A stretch of DNA of 5,151 bases from Alphaproteobacteria bacterium TMED109. GTDB taxonomy: Bacteria > Pseudomonadota > Alphaproteobacteria > TMED109. Position 1 is the first letter of the stretch. Every line of letters begins with the position of its first letter. The position numbers were made by a program, and so were the translations under genes. The DNA is taken from NCBI GenBank assembly GCA_002171375.1, contig NHFK01000024.1, positions 5,362 through 10,512 of the forward strand, in the 5' to 3' direction. Shown here in pieces: positions 1-5,151 of this stretch. The notes under the pieces were generated by a model. That model did not search any database. It saw only the letters and a program-made list of their open reading frames with translations, and had not been told where the DNA came from.

Positions 1-291
1 CTATCTGATAAAAAAGATAGCAATTGGCAAAAGAATGTTCCGGTATTAATAATTGATATTGCTGATAAAGGTCCTGGAATTAAAAAAGAGCATCTAAGCA
101 GGTTGACAGAGAGATTTTATAGAATTGATAATGTGAGAAACCAGCAAAAAGGTGGCAAAGGATTAGGTTTGTCTATTGTACAAAATATAATTACTGAACA
201 TGAGGGACAATTTATTATAAAAAGCGAATATGGTAGAGGTTCTAATTTTACAATATATTTACCTGTAGACAGTAATTTAAGTATTTCATAA
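1..291 (+). CDS. phoR: Phosphate regulon sensor histidine kinase PhoR, C-terminal part (5' end outside window)
   Basis: This is the last 96 codons of a histidine kinase, open from the first base of the window to TAA at 289-291. The visible part is the end of the HATPase_c ATP-binding domain. Counting from the window edge, the G1 box is DKGPGI at residues 22-27, the F-box region is RLTERFYRID at 34-43, and the G2 box is GGKGLGL at 51-57. The protein then ends with the usual strands (GQFIIKSEYGRGSNFTIYLP) and a short tail. The RLTERFYRID block is typical of PhoR rather than of histidine kinases in general, and the pst genes directly downstream agree. The N box, the phosphorylated histidine, any PAS domain and the membrane segments lie outside the window. 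By family knowledge PhoR phosphorylates PhoB when phosphate is scarce. A TTG at 103 can be read as a start, but the frame is open and conserved upstream of it, so it is internal. The subfamily call rests on motif and context. Confidence 0.9.
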   Translation, partial: LSDKKDSNWQKNVPVLIIDIADKGPGIKKEHLSRLTERFYRIDNVRNQQKGGKGLGLSIVQNIITEHEGQFIIKSEYGRGSNFTIYLPVDSNLSIS

Positions 292-293
292 AA

Positions 294-311
294 CTGTAAT
301 ATAAGTGTAAT
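294..311 (+). promoter_or_regulatory. Candidate Pho box (PhoB binding site) upstream of pstS
   Basis: Two direct heptamers, CTGTAAT at 294-300 and GTGTAAT at 305-311, are separated by 4 bases (ATAA), giving the 11-bp repeat period of PhoB sites (consensus close to CTGTCAT-N4-CTGTCAT). Only one base differs between the two copies. The site begins 3 bases after the phoR stop and 109 bases before the pstS start. A third unit at 316-322 would be too degenerate to count. The inference is activation of pstS, and perhaps of the whole operon, under phosphate starvation. Confidence 0.75.
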
Positions 312-329
312 AATTTTTTACAAAGCGTC

Positions 330-335
330 TTATAG
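330..335 (+). promoter_or_regulatory. Candidate -10 element of the Pho-controlled pstS promoter
   Basis: TTATAG lies 18 bases after the second Pho heptamer. This resembles the -10 of PhoB-dependent promoters such as E. coli phoA, but the gap is larger than usual for a two-unit Pho box. In such AT-rich sequence other hexamers are possible, for example TATATT at 355-360. If this assignment is right, the pstS mRNA has a leader of roughly 80 bases. Confidence 0.3.
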
Positions 336-407
336 AAGTTTGGTAAGAGGTTTATATATTTTTGTATTTTATATAGGCTATTATGTTTAATAAATTATAA
401 GCTCCAT

Positions 408-412
408 AGGGG
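408..412 (+). promoter_or_regulatory. Ribosome binding site of pstS
   Basis: AGGGG lies 7 bases before the ATG at 420. It supports that start over the out-of-frame ATG at 416, which would be only 3 bases away and opens a frame that closes after three codons. Confidence 0.7.
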
Positions 413-419
413 AAAATGT

Positions 420-1457
420 ATGTTTAAAAAATTATTAGTTTTGGCATTTTTTGGCACAATATTTGTGTCAGCTGCACAAGCAAGAGATCAAATTAGTGTT
501 GTAGGTTCTTCTACCGTTTATCCTTTCGCAACAGTTGTTGCGGAAAACTTCGGAAGATCTACAGGAATGAAAACTCCTAAAATAGAAAGTACTGGATCAG
601 GTGGCGGAATGAAACTATTCTGCGCTGGTTTAGGAGTAGAACATCCTGATGTTACTAATGCTTCTAGAAGAATTAAAAGCAAAGAATTTAAGAAGTGTAC
701 TAAAGCGGGAATAGACATTGTTGAAATTAAAGTTGGATATGACGGTATTGTTATTGCTAATTCAAAAGCAGGAAATCAGTTTAATTTAACAAAACAAGCT
801 GTATTTTTAGCTTTAGCTAAAGATGTTCCTGAAGGCAATAAAGATGGCGGAAAACTTATTCCTAATCCAAATAAGACATGGAAAGATGTTGATTCCTCAT
901 TACCAAATATTAAAATTGAAGTTTTAGGGCCTCCTCCAACATCTGGTACTCGTGACGCTTTTAATGAGTTAGCTATTGAGGGTGGTTGCAAAACTTTCCC
1001 TACTTTGAAAGCAATAAAAAAACAAGATAAGAAAAAATATAAAGCCATCTGTAGAGCGGTTAGAGAAGATGGGGCTTATATAGAAGCAGGAGAGAATGAT
1101 AACCTTATCGTTCAGAAGCTTGTAGAAAATAAAGATGCGCTTGGTGTTTTTGGCTTTTCATTCTTAGCTGAAAATGCAGATAAGATACAAGGCTCTAATA
1201 TTGACAATGTTCCTCCAACATTTGAAAATATAGCTAATAAATCTTATCCAGTTTCTAGGCCATTATATTTCTATGTAAAGCAAGCGCACGTAGATGTTAT
1301 CCCTGGAATCAGAGAATATGTTGCTGAATTTACTTCAGACGAAGCTTGGGGACCTGATGGCTATTTATCTGAAAGAGGTATGATACCAATGCCAGACGAA
1401 GAAAGAGCTAAATTTGGTTCTAATGGCAAAAATATGACAGTAATGACGTCACGTTAA
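420..1457 (+). CDS. pstS: Phosphate ABC transporter periplasmic substrate-binding protein PstS
   Basis: This is a 345-residue exported phosphate-binding protein, the usual length for the alphaproteobacterial form. Residues 1-21 look like a Sec signal peptide (basic MFKK, hydrophobic core, AQA before a likely cut ahead of Arg22). The mature protein opens with a strand and GSSTVYPFA (29-37), whose serine/threonine residues belong to the phosphate site. TGSGGGMKLFC (58-68) is the second ligand loop, and PPPTSGTRDAF (171-181), with its Ser-Gly-Thr-Arg-Asp core, is the third. There are four cysteines after the signal (68, 93, 190, 211), enough for two disulfides, although the pairing is not shown. 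No lipobox is present, so it should be a soluble periplasmic protein. It delivers phosphate to PstC-PstA. It is preceded by a candidate Pho box and followed by a hairpin, which fits the common need for more PstS than permease. Confidence 0.96.
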   Translation: MFKKLLVLAFFGTIFVSAAQARDQISVVGSSTVYPFATVVAENFGRSTGMKTPKIESTGSGGGMKLFCAGLGVEHPDVTNASRRIKSKEFKKCTKAGIDIVEIKVGYDGIVIANSKAGNQFNLTKQAVFLALAKDVPEGNKDGGKLIPNPNKTWKDVDSSLPNIKIEVLGPPPTSGTRDAFNELAIEGGCKTFPTLKAIKKQDKKKYKAICRAVREDGAYIEAGENDNLIVQKLVENKDALGVFGFSFLAENADKIQGSNIDNVPPTFENIANKSYPVSRPLYFYVKQAHVDVIPGIREYVAEFTSDEAWGPDGYLSERGMIPMPDEERAKFGSNGKNMTVMTSR

Positions 1458-1471
1458 TTTCTTCAAAATAA

Positions 1472-1503
1472 AGAGACAGGTAAGTTTTTTCTTGCCTGTC
1501 TCT
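1472..1503 (+). repeat. Intercistronic hairpin between pstS and pstC
   Basis: Bases 1472-1484 pair with 1491-1503 in a 13-bp stem with one G-U pair (1481 with 1494) and no bulges. The loop is six T residues (1485-1490). The stem is far richer in G and C than its surroundings. The bases after it (ATTGCATACT) are not a U-tract, so a full rho-independent terminator is unlikely. More likely roles are protecting the 3' end of pstS mRNA or partial attenuation ahead of pstC. Confidence 0.75.
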
Positions 1504-1532
1504 ATTGCATACTATAAATCTTTATCTAAGCT

Positions 1533-1538
1533 AAAAGG
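1533..1538 (+). promoter_or_regulatory. Ribosome binding site of pstC
   Basis: AAAAGG lies 9 bases before the ATG at 1548. It is slightly weak and slightly distant, but it is the only purine-rich match nearby and it supports this start. Confidence 0.5.
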
Positions 1539-1547
1539 TAAAAAATA

Positions 1548-2909
1548 ATGAGCCTATTGATAGTTAGTGTACTAATTATATCGTGTACATCGTATTACCT
1601 TGCTAGGAATAAGGTGATGGCAGCAACTGATAGTTTTGCTGATTTAAATTCATTGCCAAAATATTATGGCTTTTTTAGCTTTTTTTGGACAATATTGCCT
1701 GCAATAATTGTCTTTTGTATTTGGTCATTAGCATCGGATATTTGGATATCAAACTCAATTACTGATTATTTTCCTGCGGAAATTATAGATCAAGGGCAGG
1801 ATAAAATTGGATTATATATTAATTCATTGGAAATAGCTTCAAAAGGTGTCTTTATAGATAATGTGGAACCATTAGTATTGAGTAAATATTTAAGTATGCA
1901 GTATTATTCAGGTCTAATTAGAAACAGTATAACTATTTTGGCATCTTTATTGGGTTTCTTTATAGTATGGAAAAATATAGAACCTTCTTTGAGAGCAAGG
2001 AATAAAGTTGAATCTATAATAATGTCATTTATGTTTTTAGCTTCATTTATATCTATTATGACTACTTTAGGAATAGTTCTATCTTTATTATTTGAGACGA
2101 TTCGCTTTTTTGGGGATGTATCTCCTATAGAATTTTTCTTTGGAACGACTTGGTCACCACAAATAGCACTTCGAGAAGGCCAAGTTGCTTCTGAGGGGTC
2201 TTTTGGCGCAGTACCTGTTTTTGCGGGCACTTTTATGATTACTATTATAGCTATGGTTGTGGCTACCCCAATTGGATTAATGTCTGCTGTGTATTTGGCA
2301 GAATATTCTAGTCCGAAAGTACGATCTATAGTTAAGCCTGCTCTAGAAATATTAGCTGGGATTCCTACGGTGGTTTATGGTTTTTTTGCTGCTTTAACGG
2401 TAGCACCATTTATTCGAGGTGTTGGGGAAGGTTTTGGATTATCTATAGCATCAGAAAGTGCAATAGCTGCTGGTTCTGTAATGGGAATAATGCTTATACC
2501 ATTTATTTCTTCTCTTTCCGATGATGTTATGAAGGCGGTTCCAGAGTCATTAAGAGAAGGCTCTTATGGGCTTGGAGCTACTAAACACGAGACAATAGTT
2601 TCTGTGATTTTTCCTGCAGCTTTGCCTGGTATAATTGGTTCCATATTGCTCGCTACTTCAAGAGCTATAGGGGAAACTATGATTGTTGTTATGGCAGCAG
2701 GTTTAGCAGCTAAATTAACAGCCAATCCTTTTGATTCTGTTACGACGGTTACAGTGCAAATTGTTACTTTGCTAATAGGAGACCATGAGTTTGATAGCAG
2801 TAAAACTATGGCAGCATTTGCATTAGGTTTAACTCTATTTTCTATTACATTAATGCTTAATGTAATAGCTTTAAGGGTTGTAAATAAGTATAGGGAAAAA
2901 TATGATTAA
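1548..2909 (+). CDS. pstC: Phosphate ABC transporter permease PstC, long form
   Basis: This is a 453-residue inner-membrane permease that forms half of the phosphate channel with PstA. The C-terminal half (about 225-445) is the standard ABC permease domain, with hydrophobic segments near 225-250, 265-288, 303-323, 360-385 and 420-443. The cytoplasmic EAA-type loop is REGSYGLGATKHETI, followed by PAALPGI (336-362), which contacts PstB. The motif SRAIGETMIVVMAAG (371-385) is typical of PstC. The first 220 residues add hydrophobic segments near 1-20, 43-65, 122-141 and 155-182, with a soluble stretch at about 66-121. They make the protein longer than the roughly 320-residue E. coli PstC and match the long form known in alphaproteobacteria (family knowledge: the DUF3708-type N-terminal region). 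The ATG has an upstream purine-rich site, and the first helix begins right at the start, as in long relatives. The 3' end overlaps pstA by 8 bases, which suggests coupled translation. Confidence 0.95.
   Translation: MSLLIVSVLIISCTSYYLARNKVMAATDSFADLNSLPKYYGFFSFFWTILPAIIVFCIWSLASDIWISNSITDYFPAEIIDQGQDKIGLYINSLEIASKGVFIDNVEPLVLSKYLSMQYYSGLIRNSITILASLLGFFIVWKNIEPSLRARNKVESIIMSFMFLASFISIMTTLGIVLSLLFETIRFFGDVSPIEFFFGTTWSPQIALREGQVASEGSFGAVPVFAGTFMITIIAMVVATPIGLMSAVYLAEYSSPKVRSIVKPALEILAGIPTVVYGFFAALTVAPFIRGVGEGFGLSIASESAIAAGSVMGIMLIPFISSLSDDVMKAVPESLREGSYGLGATKHETIVSVIFPAALPGIIGSILLATSRAIGETMIVVMAAGLAAKLTANPFDSVTTVTVQIVTLLIGDHEFDSSKTMAAFALGLTLFSITLMLNVIALRVVNKYREKYD
2892..2895 (+). promoter_or_regulatory. 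Ribosome binding site of pstA, inside the pstC 3' end
   Basis: AGGG lies 6 bases before the pstA ATG at 2902, within the last codons of pstC. Together with the 8-base overlap it supports this start and implies translational coupling of the two permease genes, which are needed in equal amounts. Confidence 0.6.
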
Positions 2910-4170
2910 TTCAGACAAATTTCATAAAAGTAGGATGAGAAAAGAAAAATTTTTTCAATTTTATGGAATTATAGCTATTCTAATGGCACTTTCTTTTTTA
3001 ATTATACTTGCTTATACAATTGGATCAAAGGGGCTACCTGGTTTCTTTCAAACTTATATAAATGCTTCTTTTGATATTTCTCAAGAATATGTAGATCCAG
3101 AAAATACTGGAGATGAAGAGGTTATTAAAAAAGGTAGGTATAGAAAAGTATTTAAAGAGGGCGTCATTAATATTTTTCCTGAAGCCGCTGATAATAGAGC
3201 TTCATATAGGCAAGCGAGTAAAATATTCAGCAAAGGTGTTTCATATCAACTAAGGAACATGGTTCTAGAAAATAATGATTTAATCGGAACTAAAATAAAT
3301 ATTGAAGTTTTGGCGTCTAGTGAGATAGATCAATTGCATAAGGGAAACATTGATCGTAACCTGCCAGAAAACCTTAGGCCTGTATCAGATTGGCAGCTTA
3401 AAAGTTATGATCAGTTAATTCAACAAGGGTTAATTAAGACAAAATTTAATGTAAACTTTTTCACTAAAGGAGATAGTCGAAATCCAGAAGAAGCCGGAAT
3501 TTTAGGAGCGTTAGTTGGTTCAGCACTTACATTGCTTATTACTTTGGTATTGTCATTTCCGCTTGGTGTGGCTACAGCTATTTATTTAGAGGAATTTGCT
3601 CCTAAAAATAAATTAACAGATATTATAGAAATTAATATTAATAATTTAGCCGCCGTTCCTTCAATAGTTTTTGGTCTTTTGGGTTTGGCAGTTATTTTAA
3701 ATATATTTGGAATTCCTCGGTCAATTCCATTAGCTGGAGGGCTAGTGTTGACCTTGATGACCTTGCCTACTGTAATTATATCATCAAGAGCTTCTTTAAG
3801 AAGTGTTCCTCCTTCTATTCGTGAAGCAGCACTGGGAATTGGGGCAAGTAAGCAACAAGCGGTATTTCATCATGTAGTGCCTTCAGCAGCTCCAGGAATG
3901 TTCACGGGCACAATAATAGGAATGGCTCAAGCATTGGGAGAAACTGCGCCATTGTTAATGATGGGAATGGTTGCATTTATTGTTGAAGTTCCTCAGTCTA
4001 TTATGGACCCAGCAACTGTTTTACCAGCGCAAGTTTATTTGTGGGCTGATAGTCCAGAAAGAGGTTTTGAAGAAAAAACTTCTGCTGCTATAATGACTTT
4101 AGTTGTATTTTTAATAGTTATGAATAGTTTAGCAGTTTATTGTAGAAAGAAATTAGAGAAAAAATGGTAG
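2902..4170 (+). CDS. pstA: Phosphate ABC transporter permease PstA, long form
   Basis: This is a 422-residue inner-membrane permease, the partner of PstC. A basic N-terminus (residues 9-16) leads into a first transmembrane helix at about 19-41. Then comes a long hydrophilic, probably periplasmic region (about 45-195) that E. coli PstA lacks. It matches the N-terminal extension (DUF3333-type) known in alphaproteobacterial and some gammaproteobacterial PstA. The ABC permease domain follows: hydrophobic segments near 200-228, 246-268, 275-295, 333-361 and 394-414, and an EAA-type loop REAALGIGASKQQAVFHHVVPSAAPG at 307-332 that docks on PstB. The motif MAQALGETAPLLMMG (341-355) is characteristic of PstA. 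The short C-terminal tail is basic (CRKKLEKKW). The start overlaps the end of pstC and has its own ribosome site. The role of the extra periplasmic region is not established. Confidence 0.95.
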   Translation: MINSDKFHKSRMRKEKFFQFYGIIAILMALSFLIILAYTIGSKGLPGFFQTYINASFDISQEYVDPENTGDEEVIKKGRYRKVFKEGVINIFPEAADNRASYRQASKIFSKGVSYQLRNMVLENNDLIGTKINIEVLASSEIDQLHKGNIDRNLPENLRPVSDWQLKSYDQLIQQGLIKTKFNVNFFTKGDSRNPEEAGILGALVGSALTLLITLVLSFPLGVATAIYLEEFAPKNKLTDIIEININNLAAVPSIVFGLLGLAVILNIFGIPRSIPLAGGLVLTLMTLPTVIISSRASLRSVPPSIREAALGIGASKQQAVFHHVVPSAAPGMFTGTIIGMAQALGETAPLLMMGMVAFIVEVPQSIMDPATVLPAQVYLWADSPERGFEEKTSAAIMTLVVFLIVMNSLAVYCRKKLEKKW

Positions 4171-4172
4171 AT

Positions 4173-4177
4173 AAGGA
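4173..4177 (+). promoter_or_regulatory. Ribosome binding site of pstB
   Basis: AAGGA lies 6 bases before the ATG at 4184, in the 13-base gap after pstA. This is a strong site at ideal spacing and it fixes the pstB start. Confidence 0.75.
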
Positions 4178-4183
4178 AAGATC

Positions 4184-4939
4184 ATGAGTAAAATTAAAGC
4201 TAAGGACGTAAATGTTTTTTATGGAGATAAGCAAGCGCTATTTAATGTGTCTATAGATATTGAAGAAAAACAAACTACAGCATTAATTGGCCCTTCTGGT
4301 TGTGGGAAATCAACATTATTAAGATGTTTTAATAGAATGAATGATATAATTGATGGCTGTCATGTTGAAGGTCAAATAAATATGGGAAATACAGTCATTT
4401 CTGATCCTACTTTAGATATAGTAAAACTTAGAACTAAAGTAGGTATGGTTTTTCAAAAACCTAATCCTTTTCCAAAGTCTATTTATGATAATGTAGCATA
4501 CGGTCCGAGAATACATGGTTTGGCTAAAAATAAAGCTGAGTTAGATCAGATAGTTGAAACAAGTTTGCAAAAAGCGGGAATTTGGGGAGAGATAAAAGAT
4601 AGACTAAGTAGCTCTGGCACAGGCTTATCAGGAGGACAACAGCAGAGATTATGTATTGCAAGAGCTATAGCTGTGAAGCCGGAAGTCATACTGATGGATG
4701 AACCATGCTCTGCGTTAGATCCAATTGCAACAGCAACAATTGAAGAGCTTATGAATGAATTATCTAAAGATTTTACTATTATAATTGTTACACACAATAT
4801 GCAACAAGCGGCAAGAATATCAAAAAAGACAGCATTTTTTCATCTTGGAAACATTATAGAGTACGATACTACAGAAACAATATTTACCAATCCAACTGAA
4901 GAAAAAACACAGGACTATATTACAGGTAGATTTGGATAA
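4184..4939 (+). CDS. pstB: Phosphate ABC transporter ATP-binding protein PstB
   Basis: This is a 251-residue cytoplasmic ATPase, full length for the family, that powers phosphate import through PstC-PstA. All nucleotide-binding motifs are intact: Walker [10 protein letters not shown] (36-44), Q-loop Gln91 in [22 protein letters not shown] signature LSGGQQQRL (148-156), Walker B VILMDEP (168-174), D-loop SALDP (176-180) and H-loop His204 in [10 protein letters not shown]. The segment [22 protein letters not shown], the cysteine in DEPCSALDP and the ending DYITGRFG are signatures of PstB that separate it from other importer ATPases. It lies 13 bases after pstA and 17 bases before phoU, with a good ribosome site at each junction, so it is cotranscribed with both. 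Nothing in it looks degraded. Confidence 0.98.
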   Translation: MSKIKAKDVNVFYGDKQALFNVSIDIEEKQTTALIGPSGCGKSTLLRCFNRMNDIIDGCHVEGQINMGNTVISDPTLDIVKLRTKVGMVFQKPNPFPKSIYDNVAYGPRIHGLAKNKAELDQIVETSLQKAGIWGEIKDRLSSSGTGLSGGQQQRLCIARAIAVKPEVILMDEPCSALDPIATATIEELMNELSKDFTIIIVTHNMQQAARISKKTAFFHLGNIIEYDTTETIFTNPTEEKTQDYITGRFG

Positions 4940-4945
4940 ATAAGA

Positions 4946-4950
4946 AAGGA
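4946..4950 (+). promoter_or_regulatory. Ribosome binding site of phoU
   Basis: AAGGA lies 6 bases before the ATG at 4957, in the gap after pstB. It decides the start of the truncated phoU reading frame. Confidence 0.7.
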
Positions 4951-4956
4951 TAATAA

Positions 4957-5151
4957 ATGACAAATGAACATATAGTTAAAGCATTTTCTGATGATCTTCT
5001 TAATATAAAAAATTCTATTTTAGAAATGGGCGGCGAAGTTGAAAAACAATTACATAATTCAATAGAAAGTTTGGTTAATAATGATTCATCTTCATGTGAA
5101 GAAATAATTGCAAAAGATAATAGTATTGATGAATTACAAATTCGTATACAA
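4957..5151 (+). CDS. phoU: Phosphate signalling regulator PhoU, N-terminal part (3' end outside window)
   Basis: The frame is open for 65 codons from ATG at 4957 to the window edge. It begins MTNEHIVKAFSDDLLNIKNS and continues through ILEMGGEVEKQLHNSIESLV and then EEIIAKDNSIDELQIRIQ. This is the usual start of PhoU: an amphipathic first helix, the MGG turn region, a second helix with regularly spaced hydrophobic residues, and the KDxxID-like region before the third helix. The family usually runs to about 230-240 residues, so roughly a quarter is present. By family knowledge PhoU is a cytoplasmic three-helix-bundle protein that links the Pst transporter to PhoR and keeps the Pho regulon off when phosphate is plentiful. 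The metal-binding acidic motifs of the later helices are mostly outside the window. Position directly after pstB and the N-terminal sequence together make the call firm. Confidence 0.93.
   Translation, partial: MTNEHIVKAFSDDLLNIKNSILEMGGEVEKQLHNSIESLVNNDSSSCEEIIAKDNSIDELQIRIQ

Noticed and set aside
263..272. CTGTAGACAG as a further Pho half-site or operator near the phoR 3' end
   Set aside because: There is no second heptamer at the 11-bp period, and the sequence encodes the end of PhoR.
518..718. Minus-strand open frame inside pstS, 66 codons
   Set aside because: It lies wholly inside a strongly supported gene on the other strand and its protein resembles no family I know.
776..1048. Minus-strand open frame inside pstS, 90 codons
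   Set aside because: It is a shadow of the pstS coding sequence with no independent support.
1472..1510. Rho-independent terminator after pstS
   Set aside because: The stem is good, but the following bases are ATTGCATACT rather than a run of T, and pstC follows closely in the same direction.
1575..1586. Lipobox-like I-I-S-C at PstC residues 10-13
   Set aside because: The segment has no basic N-terminal region and belongs to a polytopic permease, so it is better read as the first membrane helix than as a lipoprotein signal.
1904..2230. Minus-strand open frame inside pstC, 108 codons
   Set aside because: It is antisense to a conserved permease region and has no recognisable domain.
4546..4797. 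Minus-strand open frame inside pstB, 83 codons
   Set aside because: It is antisense to the signature and Walker B region of PstB, whose conservation explains the open frame.

Overview
The window is a high-affinity phosphate uptake locus, read left to right on the + strand: the 3' end of a phoR-type sensor histidine kinase, then pstS, pstC, pstA and pstB complete, then the first 65 codons of phoU, cut by the window edge. There is no RNA gene, mobile element, CRISPR array or antisense gene that I can support. The longest stretch without a gene is about 128 bases (phoR to pstS).

Organism: the DNA is visibly AT-rich, with AGA favoured for arginine and TAA or TAG stops. The proteins look alphaproteobacterial. 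PstC and PstA have the long form with an extra N-terminal region, PhoR has the RLTERFYRID block, and the gene order phoR-pstSCAB-phoU is common in that class. An AT-rich lineage (SAR11-like, Rickettsiales/Holosporales-like or similar) is likely, but the sequence alone does not settle which.

Layout: phoR ends at 291. Three bases later lies a good candidate Pho box (two heptamers, CTGTAAT and GTGTAAT, spaced 11 bp apart), which probably drives pstS. After pstS a 13-bp hairpin with a U6 loop but no U-tract sits in the 90-bp gap before pstC. It could stabilise the pstS message or lower downstream transcription. pstC and pstA overlap by 8 bp, pstA to pstB is 13 bp, and pstB to phoU is 17 bp, so these four are almost certainly one transcription unit.

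How the genes work together: PstS captures phosphate in the periplasm, PstC and PstA form the membrane channel, and PstB supplies ATP hydrolysis. PhoU couples the transporter state to PhoR, which controls PhoB, which in turn would bind the Pho box. The partner phoB is not in the window and may lie downstream of phoU. The region is a conventional Pho/Pst system; I do not see an undescribed system in it. The points worth a second look are regulatory details.
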